Positions 12,159 through 25,029 are shown, counted from the first letter of the stretch. The stretch: DNA of 64,000 nt from Strongylocentrotus purpuratus (GCF_000002235.5 NW_022145606.1:45212692-45276691); one strand, 5' to 3'. Notes: generated by a model from the letters alone, not told the origin. A program made the numbers and translations.

Positions 12159-13853
12159 TCAAATTATCACCGTTAACACCCACACATCCTATTTTACATC
12201 ATTGAAAGCTGAAACCTCCCATTTTATAGTCAGTCTAACTCAGTGGCAAAATGAGCAAAAATATGGCCATCAATGGCCATGGGGTTAGCAAGGGAATACG
12301 TATAGGCCTAGTTGGCTTCCGTCTCTAAAGAGAGAGTCGACCCTACCCAAATATGAGGCTTAACAAACGAAAGAGATGGAAAATTCAGTCTAGGGGTGGG
12401 TCTGGGTGTGCCGGCCCCCTCCCAGAGTAAGAAGCATTTGCAATTTTAGAACCAAATTAGACGCATTTTCAGGCACTTCCTGGAGTAATATGACGTGAAA
12501 TTGCTTTCTCCTACTCCTTCCAAGAGTAGGGATCTTATGCAATTTGAGAACCAAATTTGGCGCATAATGTCCACCAGCACGTCTTCCTGGAAAAAACGAG
12601 GCCTTCTTATTGGTTAGAAGTTAGAGAAAAGTGATCTGTCAAGTCATGAGACGTATATGCTTTGATGCCGCACAATGCACACAGACGGTGGTCCGGTACT
12701 TCATCAGTAGTACTTGCAAAAATTATCTGGAGTGTAACAACTGTGTCGTTATCAGGGGCGTCGCTAGACAGCAATAACCATCTGATTTGGGTCATTTCTT
12801 TAATAAAACTGACATTTGTTGTCATTCCCCAATACAGATGGCAACCCAGAGATCTCGTACCGTGGGGCAGGCTATGTACATATTTTCGTCCACGACATTT
12901 TCTCCCCGATTTTCTTTATTTAGATCTAATTTCCTGATTTCTAAATCAGATGTAAATTAGGTCGGTATGTCATTTGTCCTAATTACAGTTATCAAAATTT
13001 GATAACTCAATATTAAATGGATAAATTACGGACTTACTTATATGAATTATCCAATTTGTATCTCCGAACGTTCATGCACTCAGAACATAGGGCTATATGA
13101 CCCGGCGGCCAAAATATTTCCGGGTCAACCTACCAAAACATAGCCAAATGGCCAATCAGAGCACTCGTTTCATGGGAGTTCGTTGGTCAAGCTGGGCTTA
13201 CTCGTACGTAGCTACGGTAGCTATTGGACGTTCGAAAAGAAAAAATGAATATTCATCAACTAACACCAAGACGGATAATGTTGACGACGAGACTTTCTCG
13301 GATTAATCATTAATTTAGGATCTAAATGAGCAAGCTATCGTAAGTCAAATAAGCTATATATATGTTATTTTTAATTTGTGTTATAATTGCAGCAGTTATG
13401 AGGATGTAAAGAGTGAAAATCTTGTTGCATATCTCATTCATCGCGGTCCGGTCGAACCGAACCATTTGTTCCGTACAGTGCCTCACAGAAAGAGGTCCCC
13501 AGACTTCAGTCTCTATAATCGGAGGTGTAGTGGAGCCAGACGTAGTCTCAGTGGAACAACCAACGATTAGAGAGACTGAAGCTTTCGGTCTAGGGCGTCG
13601 CTAGATCTTTTTCAGTGGGGGAGTGGGGAGGGTGTAGAGTCCACCGATTACCGACAAATATATTAATTCCAATGTCCAAATGTCTACAAATTTAACCCTA
13701 TAAACCCGGGGCCAGGAACTAAGTTGTTTTTCAGTTTCCCCCCTCCCGCTTGAAGTGCGAAAACTTTGACACTTCATTAAATTATTATTCAACCGTCCGG
13801 TATCCGACCGCCCATGGTGGATTCCGTTTTCAATTGGACGGTGTCGTTTTCCC

Positions 13854-13891
<38 letters not shown>

Positions 13892-14055
13892 TGCCCATCC
13901 ACCTGGCACTATGCCTGGCGATGTCTCCCAGCTCAGTAATCTGTGTGTTGACTCACCACTCCAAAACTAGAACAACACTCCAATTTGTCTGTCATCTTGG
14001 TTTGAAAGTAATCTTTGTAATAGATCTCAATATGTAGTTTATAATAATAATTCAT
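12159..14055. other. Non-coding stretch with dispersed repeats
   Basis: No gene recognised. About 13586-13770 is a copy of a dispersed repeat beginning GGCGTCGCTAGA, also seen near 16050, 26517 and 38511. A 28-T run lies near 13856-13884. The rest is unit-B-specific AT-rich sequence. Confidence 0.5.
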
Positions 14056-14223
14056 CCAAGTTTTACACAAGGCGTACCACAAGGTTCTATCCTAGATCGT
14101 CTACTGTTTTTAATTTACATTAATGATCTTACACATTTTTCTAAAAATGACATTGTTATTATTATTTGTGACAAGTTCACAAGCACAAATCGGCGCCTTC
14201 AAATGCAACTCGCAGCTAAATGA
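14056..14223 (+). pseudogene. LINE reverse transcriptase fragment
   Basis: One frame reads FTQGVPQGSIL, LLFLIYINDL and THFSKND, the conserved RT block just before the catalytic YADD, then runs into a stop at 14221. The Asp-Asp region itself is degraded (IIICDKF). It is a short 5'- and 3'-truncated piece of a non-LTR retrotransposon. Confidence 0.75.
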
Positions 14224-14684
14224 AAGTCCTTCCTGCTTTTTCACACGGACCTGGCTTGATTGAGATAATCTACATGTACTCCCCTGAAAGCAAGATATAG
14301 AATGCAAAATAATATTCTACTTCACATGTTATGAAGTCGGATCAAGAACACAAATAAATACGAAGAAAACGAAAAAAATTGTGGTAAATTTATGTACAAA
14401 AGGCATGGAGAGTTGTCCACAGATGATGTCATCAAATCGAATACCGCCCTCTAGTGACTAATCATTTAAAAAAAGCTCTAACTTCCTTATTCCTTGCCCG
14501 ATTTTGTTCAAATTTTCACTGATTTTATTCAAATCTTTTAAACTTTACAATAACAGTAACTTAGTATGAAGGTTTTGGTTCCCTTTAAGGTTGTAAGATG
14601 TGTGCCGGAGTTGGCTTGTACTGGTTGTTGTAGACCTAGTTGTATTACTATTGATAATTGCTTATATATATATGTATATATATA
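14224..14684. other. Non-coding unit sequence
   Basis: From about 14585 (GTTGGCTTGTACTGGTTGTTG) it matches the paralogous units at 25247 and 37260. No gene. Confidence 0.5.
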
Positions 14685-15198
14685 TTAAAGGTAATACAAA
14701 GTTTTGGTATCGGGTCATGAATTTGGTTCAAATGAACACATTGGAAGCATATATATGCGATCCTACAATATTCAGTGATCGTTGTCCATCGAGTCCAAAG
14801 TTATGAAATTTTAAGTATTACACTCTTTCTGTTGTACAGCTCCCTCTCGAGGTCAAGATATTAATTAAGCTATAAAACAATGTTTCTTGACTAAACTTGA
14901 CCCATTAGCTATTACCGTTTGGAAATTTTATATCACAACTACATATTCTGAGATTTTCATGGTCGCAGCTACCATTGTACGGCCGTAGGCGCTATTTGAA
15001 ATTTAACAAAATTTACCGGGAGCACCGGTATATTTTTACATTCAATTTGTCTCGAAAGCAGAAGTGTTTCTAAGTGATAAACTTTCTAGTTCTTATAATG
15101 CATCCATAGGGTATCCAAATATATCAAAATTGTAAAGAATTACTATCTGCCCAATTTTCAAGATTTCCCAAAACTTTGTATTACCTTAATACCTTTAA
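14685..15198. mobile_element. TTAA-flanked TIR element
   Basis: TTAA at 14685 and 15195 bracket ends AGGTAATACAAAGTTTTG and its complement. The paralogous units (near 25305 and 37318) have a single uninterrupted ATTAAACCACTCC, so this is a clean insertion with TTAA duplication, as in piggyBac-type elements. No transposase. Confidence 0.8.
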
Positions 15199-15932
15199 AC
15201 CACTCCAGCAAAGCATAGAGTCTTCTTCTTCATTAAAAGTGCAGGCTTCATGAAATTAAGATTAACGCTATGTCAATGCTATTATTATGCTAATGCGTAT
15301 TGACCTTTTTTTTTCTTCAATTTTCCATGTTTGATTGTTTTTCACCATCATGGTTGGAACTTGGATAATTGAAAAAATCAAATACTCAAAAGAACACATT
15401 TTAAATTTCAAGGCTCACCAATGTTTCTATCAAAAGATACAGCCCCCCAAAATCTAGGCAATATTTGGGCTAGTTCAGAAGTCTATCCAAAATTTGACCA
15501 GTAACACTGGCGTGGAGATACCCTACTAAAACATACCCAAAATAAAGTAAATATTCATCAAATGTCCAAATAAAGGTCATGATTTAAAAGTCGATATGTT
15601 TGTTACCTGTTTCGTGTCAATTTTCTTATCTTTTTCTGAGTATTTTTCCTAAAAACAAAGACTTATAATATACACTTTCTCATGGGATTCACGGCAAACT
15701 GAAGCAAAATACAATACAATACATACTGTCCCGACGGTCGGGTGCGGGAGCGTGCGTGTGTTAAGTTAGTGACTGTAATCTTAGTTTAGACGAAATAATA
15801 TGGGAAGTTATAGGACAGACGGATTCATGACAACAACAACAACAAAATAAACTGTAAGATGAAAGTCTAAATCATTTTGAAAAGGATATATTGGGAATAA
15901 ACTAAATCAATTTGTGCATATTTTTATTTCAG
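15199..15932. other. Unit-B intron-like sequence before decayed SSXRD exon
   Basis: Aligns with 25317-26362 and 37320-38358 but lacks the SINE present in those two. Non-coding. Confidence 0.6.
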
Positions 15933-16005
15933 ACAGGAGAAAGGAGAAACCCCAACCATCAGTGAGCTGCAAGTCCTACAAAGAAGAACATGTTCTTGAT
16001 GGTTA
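15933..16005 (+). pseudogene. Decayed SSXRD exon, unit B
   Basis: The acceptor (TATTTTTATTTCAG) and phase are kept. The exon reads RRKEKPQPSV, SCKSYKEEHVLDG and then a stop. Compared with gene 1 about 33 bases are missing in the middle, and the donor-side codons align with a TAG and a lost GTAAGT. The stop is shared with the copies at 26363 and 38359, so it predates their divergence. Confidence 0.8.
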
Positions 16006-17849
16006 GCATACAGCTCTGTAACAAATATTCTAATGAACTATGTAACCAGGGGCGTCGCTAGACCTTTTTCAGTTGGGGGGGGGGGGGGGTGTAGAGGCCA
16101 CCGATTACAGACAAACCTCTACCAATTTACCGGTAACCGTATAAACCCGGGGCTGGGGGCTAATTTTTCCTACAAACTGTCTATGAACCTTACTACCTGT
16201 GCATGCGCACATGGTAATTTTGCTTGACTTCAAACATATATGGGTTAATTTTGTCAAGACTACCGTATTTGCCAGCGTAATGGCCGCAGTATTTTTGGAA
16301 GAGAAATGTCAAAAAGTCGAGGTGCTGCCTTTACGGCGAAAGAGTAAAAAAAAAAAAAAAATCAAGTCAAAACCAGCACGAATTTGCACGTACATGCATG
16401 GGACTACTAACGGTACAATAACTATACCACTATGGTAAAGGACAATTCAACTCATCTTACCGACAATATTATCTTGCATTGTTGACATGAATACGAAAAT
16501 AAATTGCTAAACCTACATTTGCCGATAGATCTTGATCTAAGTTTGTGCCAATGCATTGCAAAAGTAAAGGAAGGGACCATTCAACGAAGGTGCCGCGAAG
16601 CATCCATCCGAAGTCGCCATTTGTTTTTTCATTTCATGCAGTTTCGCATTACACCGTACATTGTGGTAGGGGTATATCGGACACCAAATCTGCCCACGAC
16701 CACTTTTTGAGCTAAACTTCCGGTAAATTATATGAATATTGATGAATTTGGTATCAGTTAGTAAAAAAAAATAGTGTTTTACGAGAAAATTATGATTATT
16801 TTGTTTTGTCCGTTGTTTTTTGTTTTTTTTTTCCTCTTTGAAATGTCAAAGTTGGGGTGCGGCCTATGCGGCGGTGTGGCCTTATCGCCGGTAAAACGGT
16901 AGTCAGCCTCGTAGCTATATAAAAAATGTGCTTTCATTGTGCGCAACTATTCGGTGTGGTGTATTCAGAAAGAGCAATGCGTTTGTACACAAATCTCCTG
17001 GGTTCGAAGCCTTTTTTTTATTGGTTTCTCTAATTTTTCTGCTTCTATTGTAAGTAAGTTATTATTGTAGTGGACTTGCCCTTTAAAGGGATCGTTTAAC
17101 AGTGGTAAATCTGAGATACACGGCCCTACGTGTTATCAGTGTCTGTGATATGGTGAAATATTGAAGCCCTAAAAAAATTGCGCTTCAAAATGATCAGGAA
17201 GTGCCTCAAAAAAGTAAAAATCTTTGAGTGACCGGTTTTACCATACTCGTTTTCCCCAATAGACTGTAGTGTTATGAAAACCGTCAGGCGAACGGTTTTC
17301 AAAATTTGTAATTCTAATCATAAATATCTTGATAATCAGACAGGCGATTGGCTTGTAAAAGTCATGGGGTACCTGACTGACCTAAAGGTTTATAATTATT
17401 ATTGCATCATGAGCTAAATCCAGAATTTTATTTCAGAATCTGAGACAAAGTTACCGGCTCCCTTTAATGATTGCTGGTGAAACTTCAAGAAAATACAAGT
17501 GTTATAGATGTACCGGTATTCTCCCTCAAAGTCGTCATAGCGGATAATAAGTCCAGTTGTTAAGGAAGAAAAAAATTTGCAGGCCAACCGACATTATACA
17601 TCTACACCAACATCTACACCAACAGTCCTTTTCAGGACTACACACCCTCAAGAAAGATTACCGAGAGTCCTTTTGAGGACTCCTCAATCCTCCCTCTCTC
17701 TCACATGGTGCACCCGCAAGCCTACTGTATATTATCTGTATCTCGCCGAGTTTAAACAGTACCCAAGGATCGAGCTACAATACTGACACAGCAACATATC
17801 TATATAATCTATGCGTATCTTTCTTGCTCCCTTGACGAGATTACTTCAC
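16006..17849. other. Non-coding sequence between decayed SSXRD exon and ZnF-B
   Basis: Contains the GGCGTCGCTAGAC dispersed repeat (16050-16170) with an 11-G run, and a fragment near 16985-17095 that resembles the right end of the TTAA element at 45138. No gene recognised. Confidence 0.5.
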
Positions 17850-18165
17850 CCAGCAACGCCCCCCCCTCCCTTACTCTCACCCCACCTCTCTCATGCTCTT
17901 ACCCCCCCCCCCCTTCTCTTTCATCCCCCCATTTCTTTTTGTCTCTTTTTCTTTTTTTCCCCTTTTTTTTTTCCTTTTCTCCTTTCCTTTCTTTTCTTTC
18001 TTTTCATTTTTTCCCTCCTTACTCTTTTTCTTTTTTCTTTTTTCTCTTTCTTCTCCTTCCTTTCTCTTCCTTTCTTTTCCTTTTCCTTTCTTTTTTCTCT
18101 TTCTTTCTTCTCTTCTCTTTCCTTTCTTTTCCTCTCATTTTTTCCCTCCCCCTTTTCTCATTTTA
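17850..18165. repeat. Pyrimidine tract, unit B
   Basis: About 300 bases of almost pure C/T on the plus strand, 5' of ZnF-B. It matches 27235-27590 before ZnF-C and is deleted before ZnF-D. Frames through it are open only because of composition. Confidence 0.85.
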
Positions 18166-18587
18166 CCTGACGGCAGCACAATTTTACCAACAAATGCCTG
18201 ATGGGAGGGGGGGGGGGGGGGTGTTGCAACCCCGACACCTCCCTCTAGTGACGCCCCTGCATGTAACAGCAATCAAATAACAATCCCTTTTTGTTTTTGT
18301 TAAATTTGAATAATATTTTGCCTTTTGTGACGTTTCATGAAATCAGTAAACATAACATTTAATGTTTTTATTGTGAGAAGTTGACAATATTTATGCACAG
18401 TCAATGTGATGTAAAATATTCTAAATAAAAGAGTTCTTGTTGTTGTTTTCAACCTCATTCAAAACAAATTACTGTATATTCCATCCGATCACATGTAATG
18501 AATATTGTCTGCATAACTTTGAATCTGATGGAGATGACTTCATTAAAATGATTATAACAATGTGAACCTGTTTGTCATTCTCAATAG
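18166..18587 (+). other. Conserved pre-exon segment of ZnF-B
   Basis: From about 18330 this is closely shared with units C and D, and its last 200 bases with gene 1. It includes the polypyrimidine/acceptor CTCAATAG. It is the best candidate for conserved splicing sequence at the extra zinc-finger exons. Confidence 0.6.
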
Positions 18588-20371
18588 ATTCTGGACTCTA
18601 TAGATGTGGGGACTGTGGATCACTCTATGCCATTCCTCTTGTTTTAGCGAGGCATCTCAAGTACAAACATGGACACTATGGTATCGTCCCACCAGCAGGT
18701 GCATCAAAGGAAGACATTCTACAGTTCATCAAAGGAGAAATCAGAAGTACTAAAAAAAACTATGTATGTAATCACTGTGGCAAGGCATTTGATCTAATAA
18801 ATAATCTCACAAAACATAAACAAATCCATACAGGTGAGAAGCCCTATGTTTGTTATCAATGTGGTAAGGCATTTAATCAAGCTGGTGATCTCACAAAACA
18901 TAAACAAATCCATACAGACAAGATGTCCTATGAATGTGATCAATGTGGTAAGGCATTTAATCAAGAACATAATCTCACGAGACATGAACGCATCAATACA
19001 GGAGAGAAGTTGTATGTATGTGATCAATGTGGTAAGGCATGTAATCAAGCTGGTGATCTCAAGAAACATAAGCGCATCCATATAGGTGAGAAGCCCTATG
19101 CATGTGATCAATGTGGTAAGGATTTTAATAAAGCAAGTAATCTCAGAACACATAAACGCATCCATACAGGAGAGAAGCCCTTTGTATGTGATCAGTGTGG
19201 TAAGGCATTTAATCGTGAAGATGGTCTCACAACACATAAACGCATCCATACAGGTGAGAAGCCCTATGCATGTGATCAATGTGGTAAGGCATTTAATAGT
19301 GCAGGTAATCTCAGAACACATAAACGCATCCATACAGGAGAGAAGCCGTATGTATGTGATAAATGTGGCAAGGCATTTAATCGTGAAGATGTTCTCACAA
19401 GACATAAACGCATCCATACAGACGAGATGTCCTATGTATGTGATCAATGTGGTAAGGCATTTAATCAAGAACATAATCTCACAAGACATAAACGCATCCA
19501 TACAGGTGAGAAGCCATATGTATGTGATCAATGTGGTAAGGCATTTAATCAAATGAATAGTCTCACAGCACATAAACGTATCCATACAGGTGAGAAGCCC
19601 TTTGTATGTGATCAGTGTGGTAAGGCATTTAATCGTGAAGATGCTCTCGCAACACATAAACGCATCCATACAGGTGAGAAGCCCTATGCATGTGATCAAT
19701 GTGGTAAGGCATTTAATGATGCAGGTAATCTCACAAAACATAAACGCATCCATACAGGAGAGAAGCCGTATGTATGTGATCAATGTGGCAAGGCATTTAA
19801 TCGTGAAGATGGTCTCACAAGACATAAACGCATCCATACAGACGAGATGTCCTATGTATGTGATCAATGTGGTAAGGCATTTAATCAAGAACATAAACTC
19901 ACAAGACATAAACGTATCCATACAGGTGAGAAGCCATATGTATGTGATCAATGTGGTAAGGCATTTAATCAAGAACATAAACTCACAAGACATAAACGTA
20001 TCCATACAGGTGAGAAGCCCTTTGTATGTGATCAATGTGGTAAGGCATGTAATCAAGCTAGTGATCTCAAGAAACATAAGCGCATCCATACAGGTGAAAA
20101 GCCTTATGTATGTGATCAATGTGGTAAGGCATGTAATCAAGCAGGTAATCTCAGAAAACATAAATGCATCCATACAGGAGAGAAGCCCTATGTATGTGAT
20201 CAATGTGGTGAGGCATTTAGTCATCCATCATCAGCGTTACGTCAACATAAAAAGGACTGTAAAGGAACATTCTCTCGGTGCATTAATATTCTTACACAAA
20301 CGTCAATGTACAATGATAATGCAAATGAAATGCAGAATCAAATATTCATCAAATGTGAAGGCTTCTGTTGA
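18588..20371 (+). CDS. Zinc-finger array B, 18 fingers (PRDM9-derived exon)
   Basis: The acceptor and phase are the same as ZnF-A (G|AT makes Asp), and it is open to TGA at 20369. It starts with the isolated PRDM9 finger ([11 protein letters not shown]) and the [12 protein letters not shown] spacer. About 18 C2H2 fingers follow in 84-bp units; the last is a C2HC-like finger. Contact triplets vary strongly (QGDK, RDGT, RDVR, QHNR, QNSA and others). A five-finger block of 420 bp is duplicated (19191-19610 and 19611-20030). Some linkers read TDEMS in place of TGEKP. One finger ends HERIN, losing a zinc ligand. No SET exon lies directly upstream. It may be an alternative terminal exon of gene 1 or a relic. 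Confidence 0.85.
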
Positions 20372-20402
20372 AGAAGAAAACGGACAAAAGGATACTGATT
20401 AA

Positions 20403-20815
20403 AATTTTTGTCACCTTTCTTGTATAAAAGAATTATTTTTGCCTCTTTCCAAGTGGCTGAAATCTGTTGTTTTTCCAATATCTGGTTGAATAGTTTCAGT
20501 AACTGTGTAATTGTCTCCTCCCCTTCTTGTTTGATAATATCACTTGTTATTACGTCATTTCCCGGTGCCTTGTTGTCCTTCATACTGCTTACAGCTTCCT
20601 CAACTTCTCTCTGTAGTATTGGCGGTATGTCTGAGTTTCTGGATGAGATATCTATATGATCCTTCTGTTGTTTTTTCGTTGAACCATATAGTTCCTGGTA
20701 GAAATCAGTGCATATTTCTAGTACGGTAGTTCCAATCTCTCAGAAGGTATATTTCCATCTTTTTGCTTCAATTTGCTCATTCTTGACTTTTTGCATTCCA
20801 TCTTTTGTGTCTAAT
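20403..20815 (-). pseudogene. LINE reverse transcriptase fragment, minus strand
   Basis: The minus strand encodes FYQELYGS, LQREVEEAVSSMKDNKAPG, LLKLFNQILE, WKEAKIILLYKKGDKN. These are the N-terminal RT blocks (the K-APG-DG and KKGD motifs) of a non-LTR element, with an internal stop and truncation at both sides. It abuts the ZnF-B 3' UTR at 20403. Confidence 0.8.
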
Positions 20816-21950
20816 CAATATTTATGAAGAAAAATGTAATAAAAGAAAACTAACAAGGTATTAAAGAAAAGAAGAAAAAGTTGACATGTGGTCAACTGTT
20901 CTTTATTGTATCTTATATTGGTATATTGCCACATTTGCCTATATGGTCATCCCATACCAGAGCAATATCCCACGTGACCAAGAATACAAAGAATGCATAA
21001 CTACATGTATATATAGAAAAAGGGATATTTCAAAAGGTTCACAAGACCGACAGCCTATGATCCCTACAAAACAAAGAATTACATAAAGGAAGATAGACAT
21101 GTCATGGGGTGTGTTGGTCTCACGGGTCATTGTCTAGATGAACCTTCTGAAAAGTGTCTTTGTGTCGGTCTCGTGAGCTGATGGTCTAGTGAACTCTCAG
21201 AATAGTTGACAAAAGGATTGCGAGACCGACTATGTCAGTCTAATTGGCTGTCATTCTGTGAAGGCTGTAGCTAGCAATAATAAATAGATACATAATAGAT
21301 GCATCCTTTATAACTGATTAATTAATTAAAGCCTGTTTATATTAACTTTCATCAAGCTTTAGTTTACTGTTTGATACTCTTGGAATTGAATTGTTCAGAG
21401 AAGATTATTGTAAATGTCTGAAGATGAGGCATGAAATTTGTAATGAAATTAATACCTATTCTCTATTTACAACAATATATCAAAGTTTAAAAGAAAGATG
21501 TTAAATTTTACATGTTAAATGGTAATTCATCATTGAGATATTTCCATTAATCTAAATCAGACTAAACCAAAGTGAAGCATAATAATGATGTCAGTGCCTT
21601 TTAACCAATCTTTATATCGTAAATAATGGTGATTTAAGAATAGCAGTTTTACGCTTGGTATTCTCTTGTGTGCTTTTTCAAGCATTGGCATGTAGATCCT
21701 ATGTATACTAGAAATTTCTCATTTTTGTTCATGATTTCAGTTCAATGATATGAGAAGATGAATAAGTTTTATGTTCATGTAAATTTGCAAGTAACTATTA
21801 ATAAACTTTTTTTCCTTTAGATAAATATAGTTTTTAAAACCCTGTGAATATATAGGACAAAGTTGCCTATATATCAATTCCTGCTATTTGGCAATATTAT
21901 GCAACAGTTTCAAACTAAAAATGTTGAGGCTACACGCAATCTCTCTCATA
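20816..21950. other. 3' flank of ZnF-B
   Basis: Paralogous to the gene-1 flank (6780-7230 and 9070-9400), with a few short expansions of an AGTCTCGTGGGC-like motif around 21110-21230. Non-coding. Confidence 0.6.
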
Positions 21951-22135
21951 GCGTATTGATAGAGATAGTTTTGACATTCACGTTCAAAGGTCAATAAACA
22001 AATATCCATAGCGTGTGAGGGAGATAGTTTTGACTTTCACGTTCAAAGGTCAATAAACAAATATCCATAGTGTCATTAGCGTGTGAGGGAGATAGTTTTG
22101 ACTTTCACGTTCAAAGATCAATTCATGAAGCTCCA
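21951..22135. repeat. Short 59-bp-type repeat, about 3 units
   Basis: Units of AGCGTGTGAGGGAGATAGTT...TTCACGTTCAAAGGTCAA. This is a small relative of the long array in the ZnF-D flank (41236-44559). Confidence 0.8.
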
Positions 22136-22573
22136 TAGCGTATCGAGGAAGATATTATGTATTTTCTGATATTTTAGAATTATTCGTATTGTGGTGTATG
22201 AATAGAATTTATAATATTCAGTATTGTTGCACGAAATTGTAATTAATGTTTCTCTTACTATAATCGTTGAACATGTTTTCTAATTTCTTTTCCTCGGAAA
22301 CAGACGATGTCCAAGTGAAATTGAAATTACCGCAGTGAAAAGTGTTATTGATATATTTCATATTTGAATTGTTCAAATGTTGGTTGTTTTTTTATTAAAA
22401 TGTTTATTGCATCTAAAATGTTTGTTATATGTACTGTTTCTTCATATTGAAGATGTTATTGGATTTTCACGAGTTGTTTTTGTAGACGACTTTTATTAAA
22501 TTTGATGAACATCAAGTTCAATTATGTGCTTGTATTGTCATTGGAACAAAGGTCAAATGGTTCTAAAGGTACT
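22136..22573. other. Duplicon flank
   Basis: Paralogous to 9740-10230, 32940-33140 and 45735-45915. No gene. Confidence 0.55.
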
Positions 22574-22582
22574 TTCCCGGAA

Positions 22583-22777
22583 GCGTAATTTTTTTCCCAC
22601 TTGAGCTCGGGACCCCCAGTATGAACTCATTTGCATACAGCCAATCAGAGCTCATCTTGTCAATAACAAGCTTTACGCGTGCTAAAGATGCTAAATTCGA
22701 AATGGTGCAAAGCTCTGGGCTATTGGCTGTATGCAAATACTGGGGGTCCATAGGTCAAGTGGGAAAAAAAATTACGC
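22583..22777. mobile_element. MITE with 9-bp target duplication TTCCCGGAA
   Basis: Terminal inverted repeats of about 24 bp begin GCGTAATTTTTTTCCCACTTG and are bracketed by TTCCCGGAA at 22574-22582 and 22778-22786. A second inverted pair (TACAGCCAAT against ATTGGCTGTA) lies inside. The paralogous gene-1 flank is uninterrupted at 10509. A 9-bp duplication would fit a Mutator-like source, which is inference. Confidence 0.8.
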
Positions 22778-23519
22778 TTCCCGGAAATGAAAAAAAAAGA
22801 GAAGCGACATATTGTAGAACAAGACAGTGACTGAGAGTAAAGAGATATGCGCACATGAGTTTGACGGGTGCAGAAGAGAGAGAGAGAGAGACGCACACAA
22901 TGAGTAGGAAAGGGAGAGAGAGAGAGAAACACACACATTGATATATGAGTAGGAAGGTGAAGGAGAGAGAGAGATAGGGGGATACAATTTGTAAGACTGA
23001 TCGGGCGGGAGAGAAAGAGGGAGTTTGGTTGGAGTCAGCGAGAGAGAGAGAGAGAGAGATTACTTATTTTTTATTTTTTTTTTTTTGGGGGGGGGGGGAG
23101 GCACAAGGATTATGGACACAAGCAGCTTAGAACAGCAGATATTAAGATTGTGGGAAAAGGGAGAGAGGGGGGGGGGGATATGTGAAGTTGTGAATCAAGG
23201 CTCAAAATACCTTTATAAATATATTTATTGGAATAAAAATGTTTTATAAAAAATAGGTATTTAACGTAAATGAATTAAGTGCAATATGCGACTTTTAAAT
23301 CTTCCTTGCTGAAATAACACACTATATAGGTCTATATAATATACATAGGCGTCGTATCGGGGGGAGGGGGGGGGCAGGAGGGGCGGGAGCCAAAACAAAT
23401 AGTGCTCACTACCCCCCCCCCCCCCCCCCCGGTGAATTATTTATTATTATTTATATTATTTAAAACAAAATATTTCCAGTCTTCTTTACTGATAATTGAA
23501 TTTTCGCGTGCCGACCGTG

Positions 23520-23563
<44 letters not shown>

Positions 23564-23690
23564 AGAACGGTCCTTGATGAACAAGCTCAAAGATCGGATC
23601 GTCGTGGGAAGTCTCAAGTTTGGACGATCAAATGATCACTGATCTCTACGGGATTTTTCCGTAGAGATCAGTGGTTGTGATAGAATAACT
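22778..23690. repeat. GA microsatellites and long C/G homopolymers
   Basis: (GA)n tracts lie at about 22875-22975 and 23040-23060, with G runs near 23088 and 23166. The most striking tract is 43 consecutive C at 23521-23563. No gene. Paralogous to 33180-33470 and 46090-46700. Confidence 0.75.
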
Positions 23691-24838
23691 AGAAGGCTAG
23701 ATTTCTATGCAATCGAAACCGGGCTGACAAGATTAAACATATTAAAAAGCAGAGGTACGAAGTTGTAAATCATCTAGAATGTCCTAATAAATTGCGATAC
23801 TGGTGAATTATTTATATTATTTAAAACAAAATATTTCCAGTTTTCTTTACTGATAACTGAATTTTCTTATACAACTAAAGATATGGCAAATATATTTAGT
23901 ATGCAGCTCGTATATGTGCCATGTGAACGCACGCCATAAAACTCCTAGGAACAGCAACATGCACAGTGATGTTGCATTGGGCGAGAGGTAGCTGCATGCT
24001 GTGTATAAAGCCAAGGGACCTCGAAGGATTTTCATCGGGCCGCGGCCGGGTACGTAGAGCTCTGCTGTATGCTATCGTGTTTTAGCTGCAGCCTCTGCTA
24101 AAATGTTCGAGAGAAGCCAGAAAAAACACAAATTACGCACGAAAATTTCAGGTATGTTCAAATTATCACCGTTAACAACCACACATCATATTTTACATCA
24201 TTGAAGGCCGAAACCTCCCATTTTATAGTCGGTCTAAGCACTCCACCACACCACAATATCCTCGTTTAGATTTCTAGTTGCTGAAAAGGCTTTTGACGAG
24301 TACCAGCATAGAAGTAGACGTCCAGCAAAGCATTTGGAGAGTCAATGCTAATGCGTATTGACCTCTAGCACTGCACTACTGTTAATAGGCAGCATTTGAA
24401 TACATGAATACTCAATACACTCGCAACACAGAAATGCACACAATCATGCCGATGCAGCTGACCGGGAAGTTTGACAGTAGACCCTAGTCTAGATCTTTTT
24501 TAATTATTCTTTCTAACATCGGTAAAGTTAAAATATTGTATTTTACTGTTATTTAGGTGTCATCAATTGTCACTAAAGTACTGATTTTGAGTGAAATCAT
24601 TTGAGTTTTGTACAGTTGTGTGTGAAATGTTGAGAACCAATACAATTGCACAGCTTTTAATACAGCCAGGATGTGTGACTGTCACTGTGTGTGACCGATT
24701 CAAGACTTGCCGCTGACAAAATGACGAGCGACTGCATTAATTTGATCCGATTTCGCGCAGAATTTAAATGTCAAAATCAGGCTTTTTAGACTCTTTCCCA
24801 GTGCAAAGCCACACCCACTCTCTCGGGCCTGTCTAGTT
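23691..24838. other. 5' part of duplicated unit C
   Basis: Aligns with 11270-12240 (unit B), 36050-37100 (unit D) and in part 47930-48220 (unit E). Non-coding; it contains the empty sites for unit B insertions. Confidence 0.65.
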
Positions 24839-25029
24839 CAGAGCTACCAGGCCAAGTGTCACGCATTAGGCGTGACATCACGCATTTCAAGGGTCTGAAA
24901 ATACTCTTACGCATGATGCGCGCGCTAGAGTTTGAAAAAACGCTTTTTTTTATACGTGTGTTATACCCTCGCGCGCCGAATCATGAAATTGTCACGCATT
25001 GCCGATCTTTGAACTTTGCGTCTCTGCAG
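24839..25029. repeat. Unit-C-specific insertion between about 22-bp direct repeats
   Basis: The segment lies between two copies of CCACTCTCTCGGGCCTGTCT (24815-24838 and 25030-25054). Unit D has one copy only (near 37070-37092). Its interior repeats TCACGCATT. Family unknown. Confidence 0.65.

Noticed and set aside
17811-18201. Phe/Leu/Ser-rich open frames
   Set aside because: Product of the pyrimidine tract; three overlapping frames are open at once. The same holds for 27077-27752.
18794-20224. 476-codon minus-strand frame (and similar ones opposite arrays A, C, D, E)
   Set aside because: Antisense shadow of the 84-bp finger repeat; repeats of [19 protein letters not shown] follow the finger period and show no own domain.
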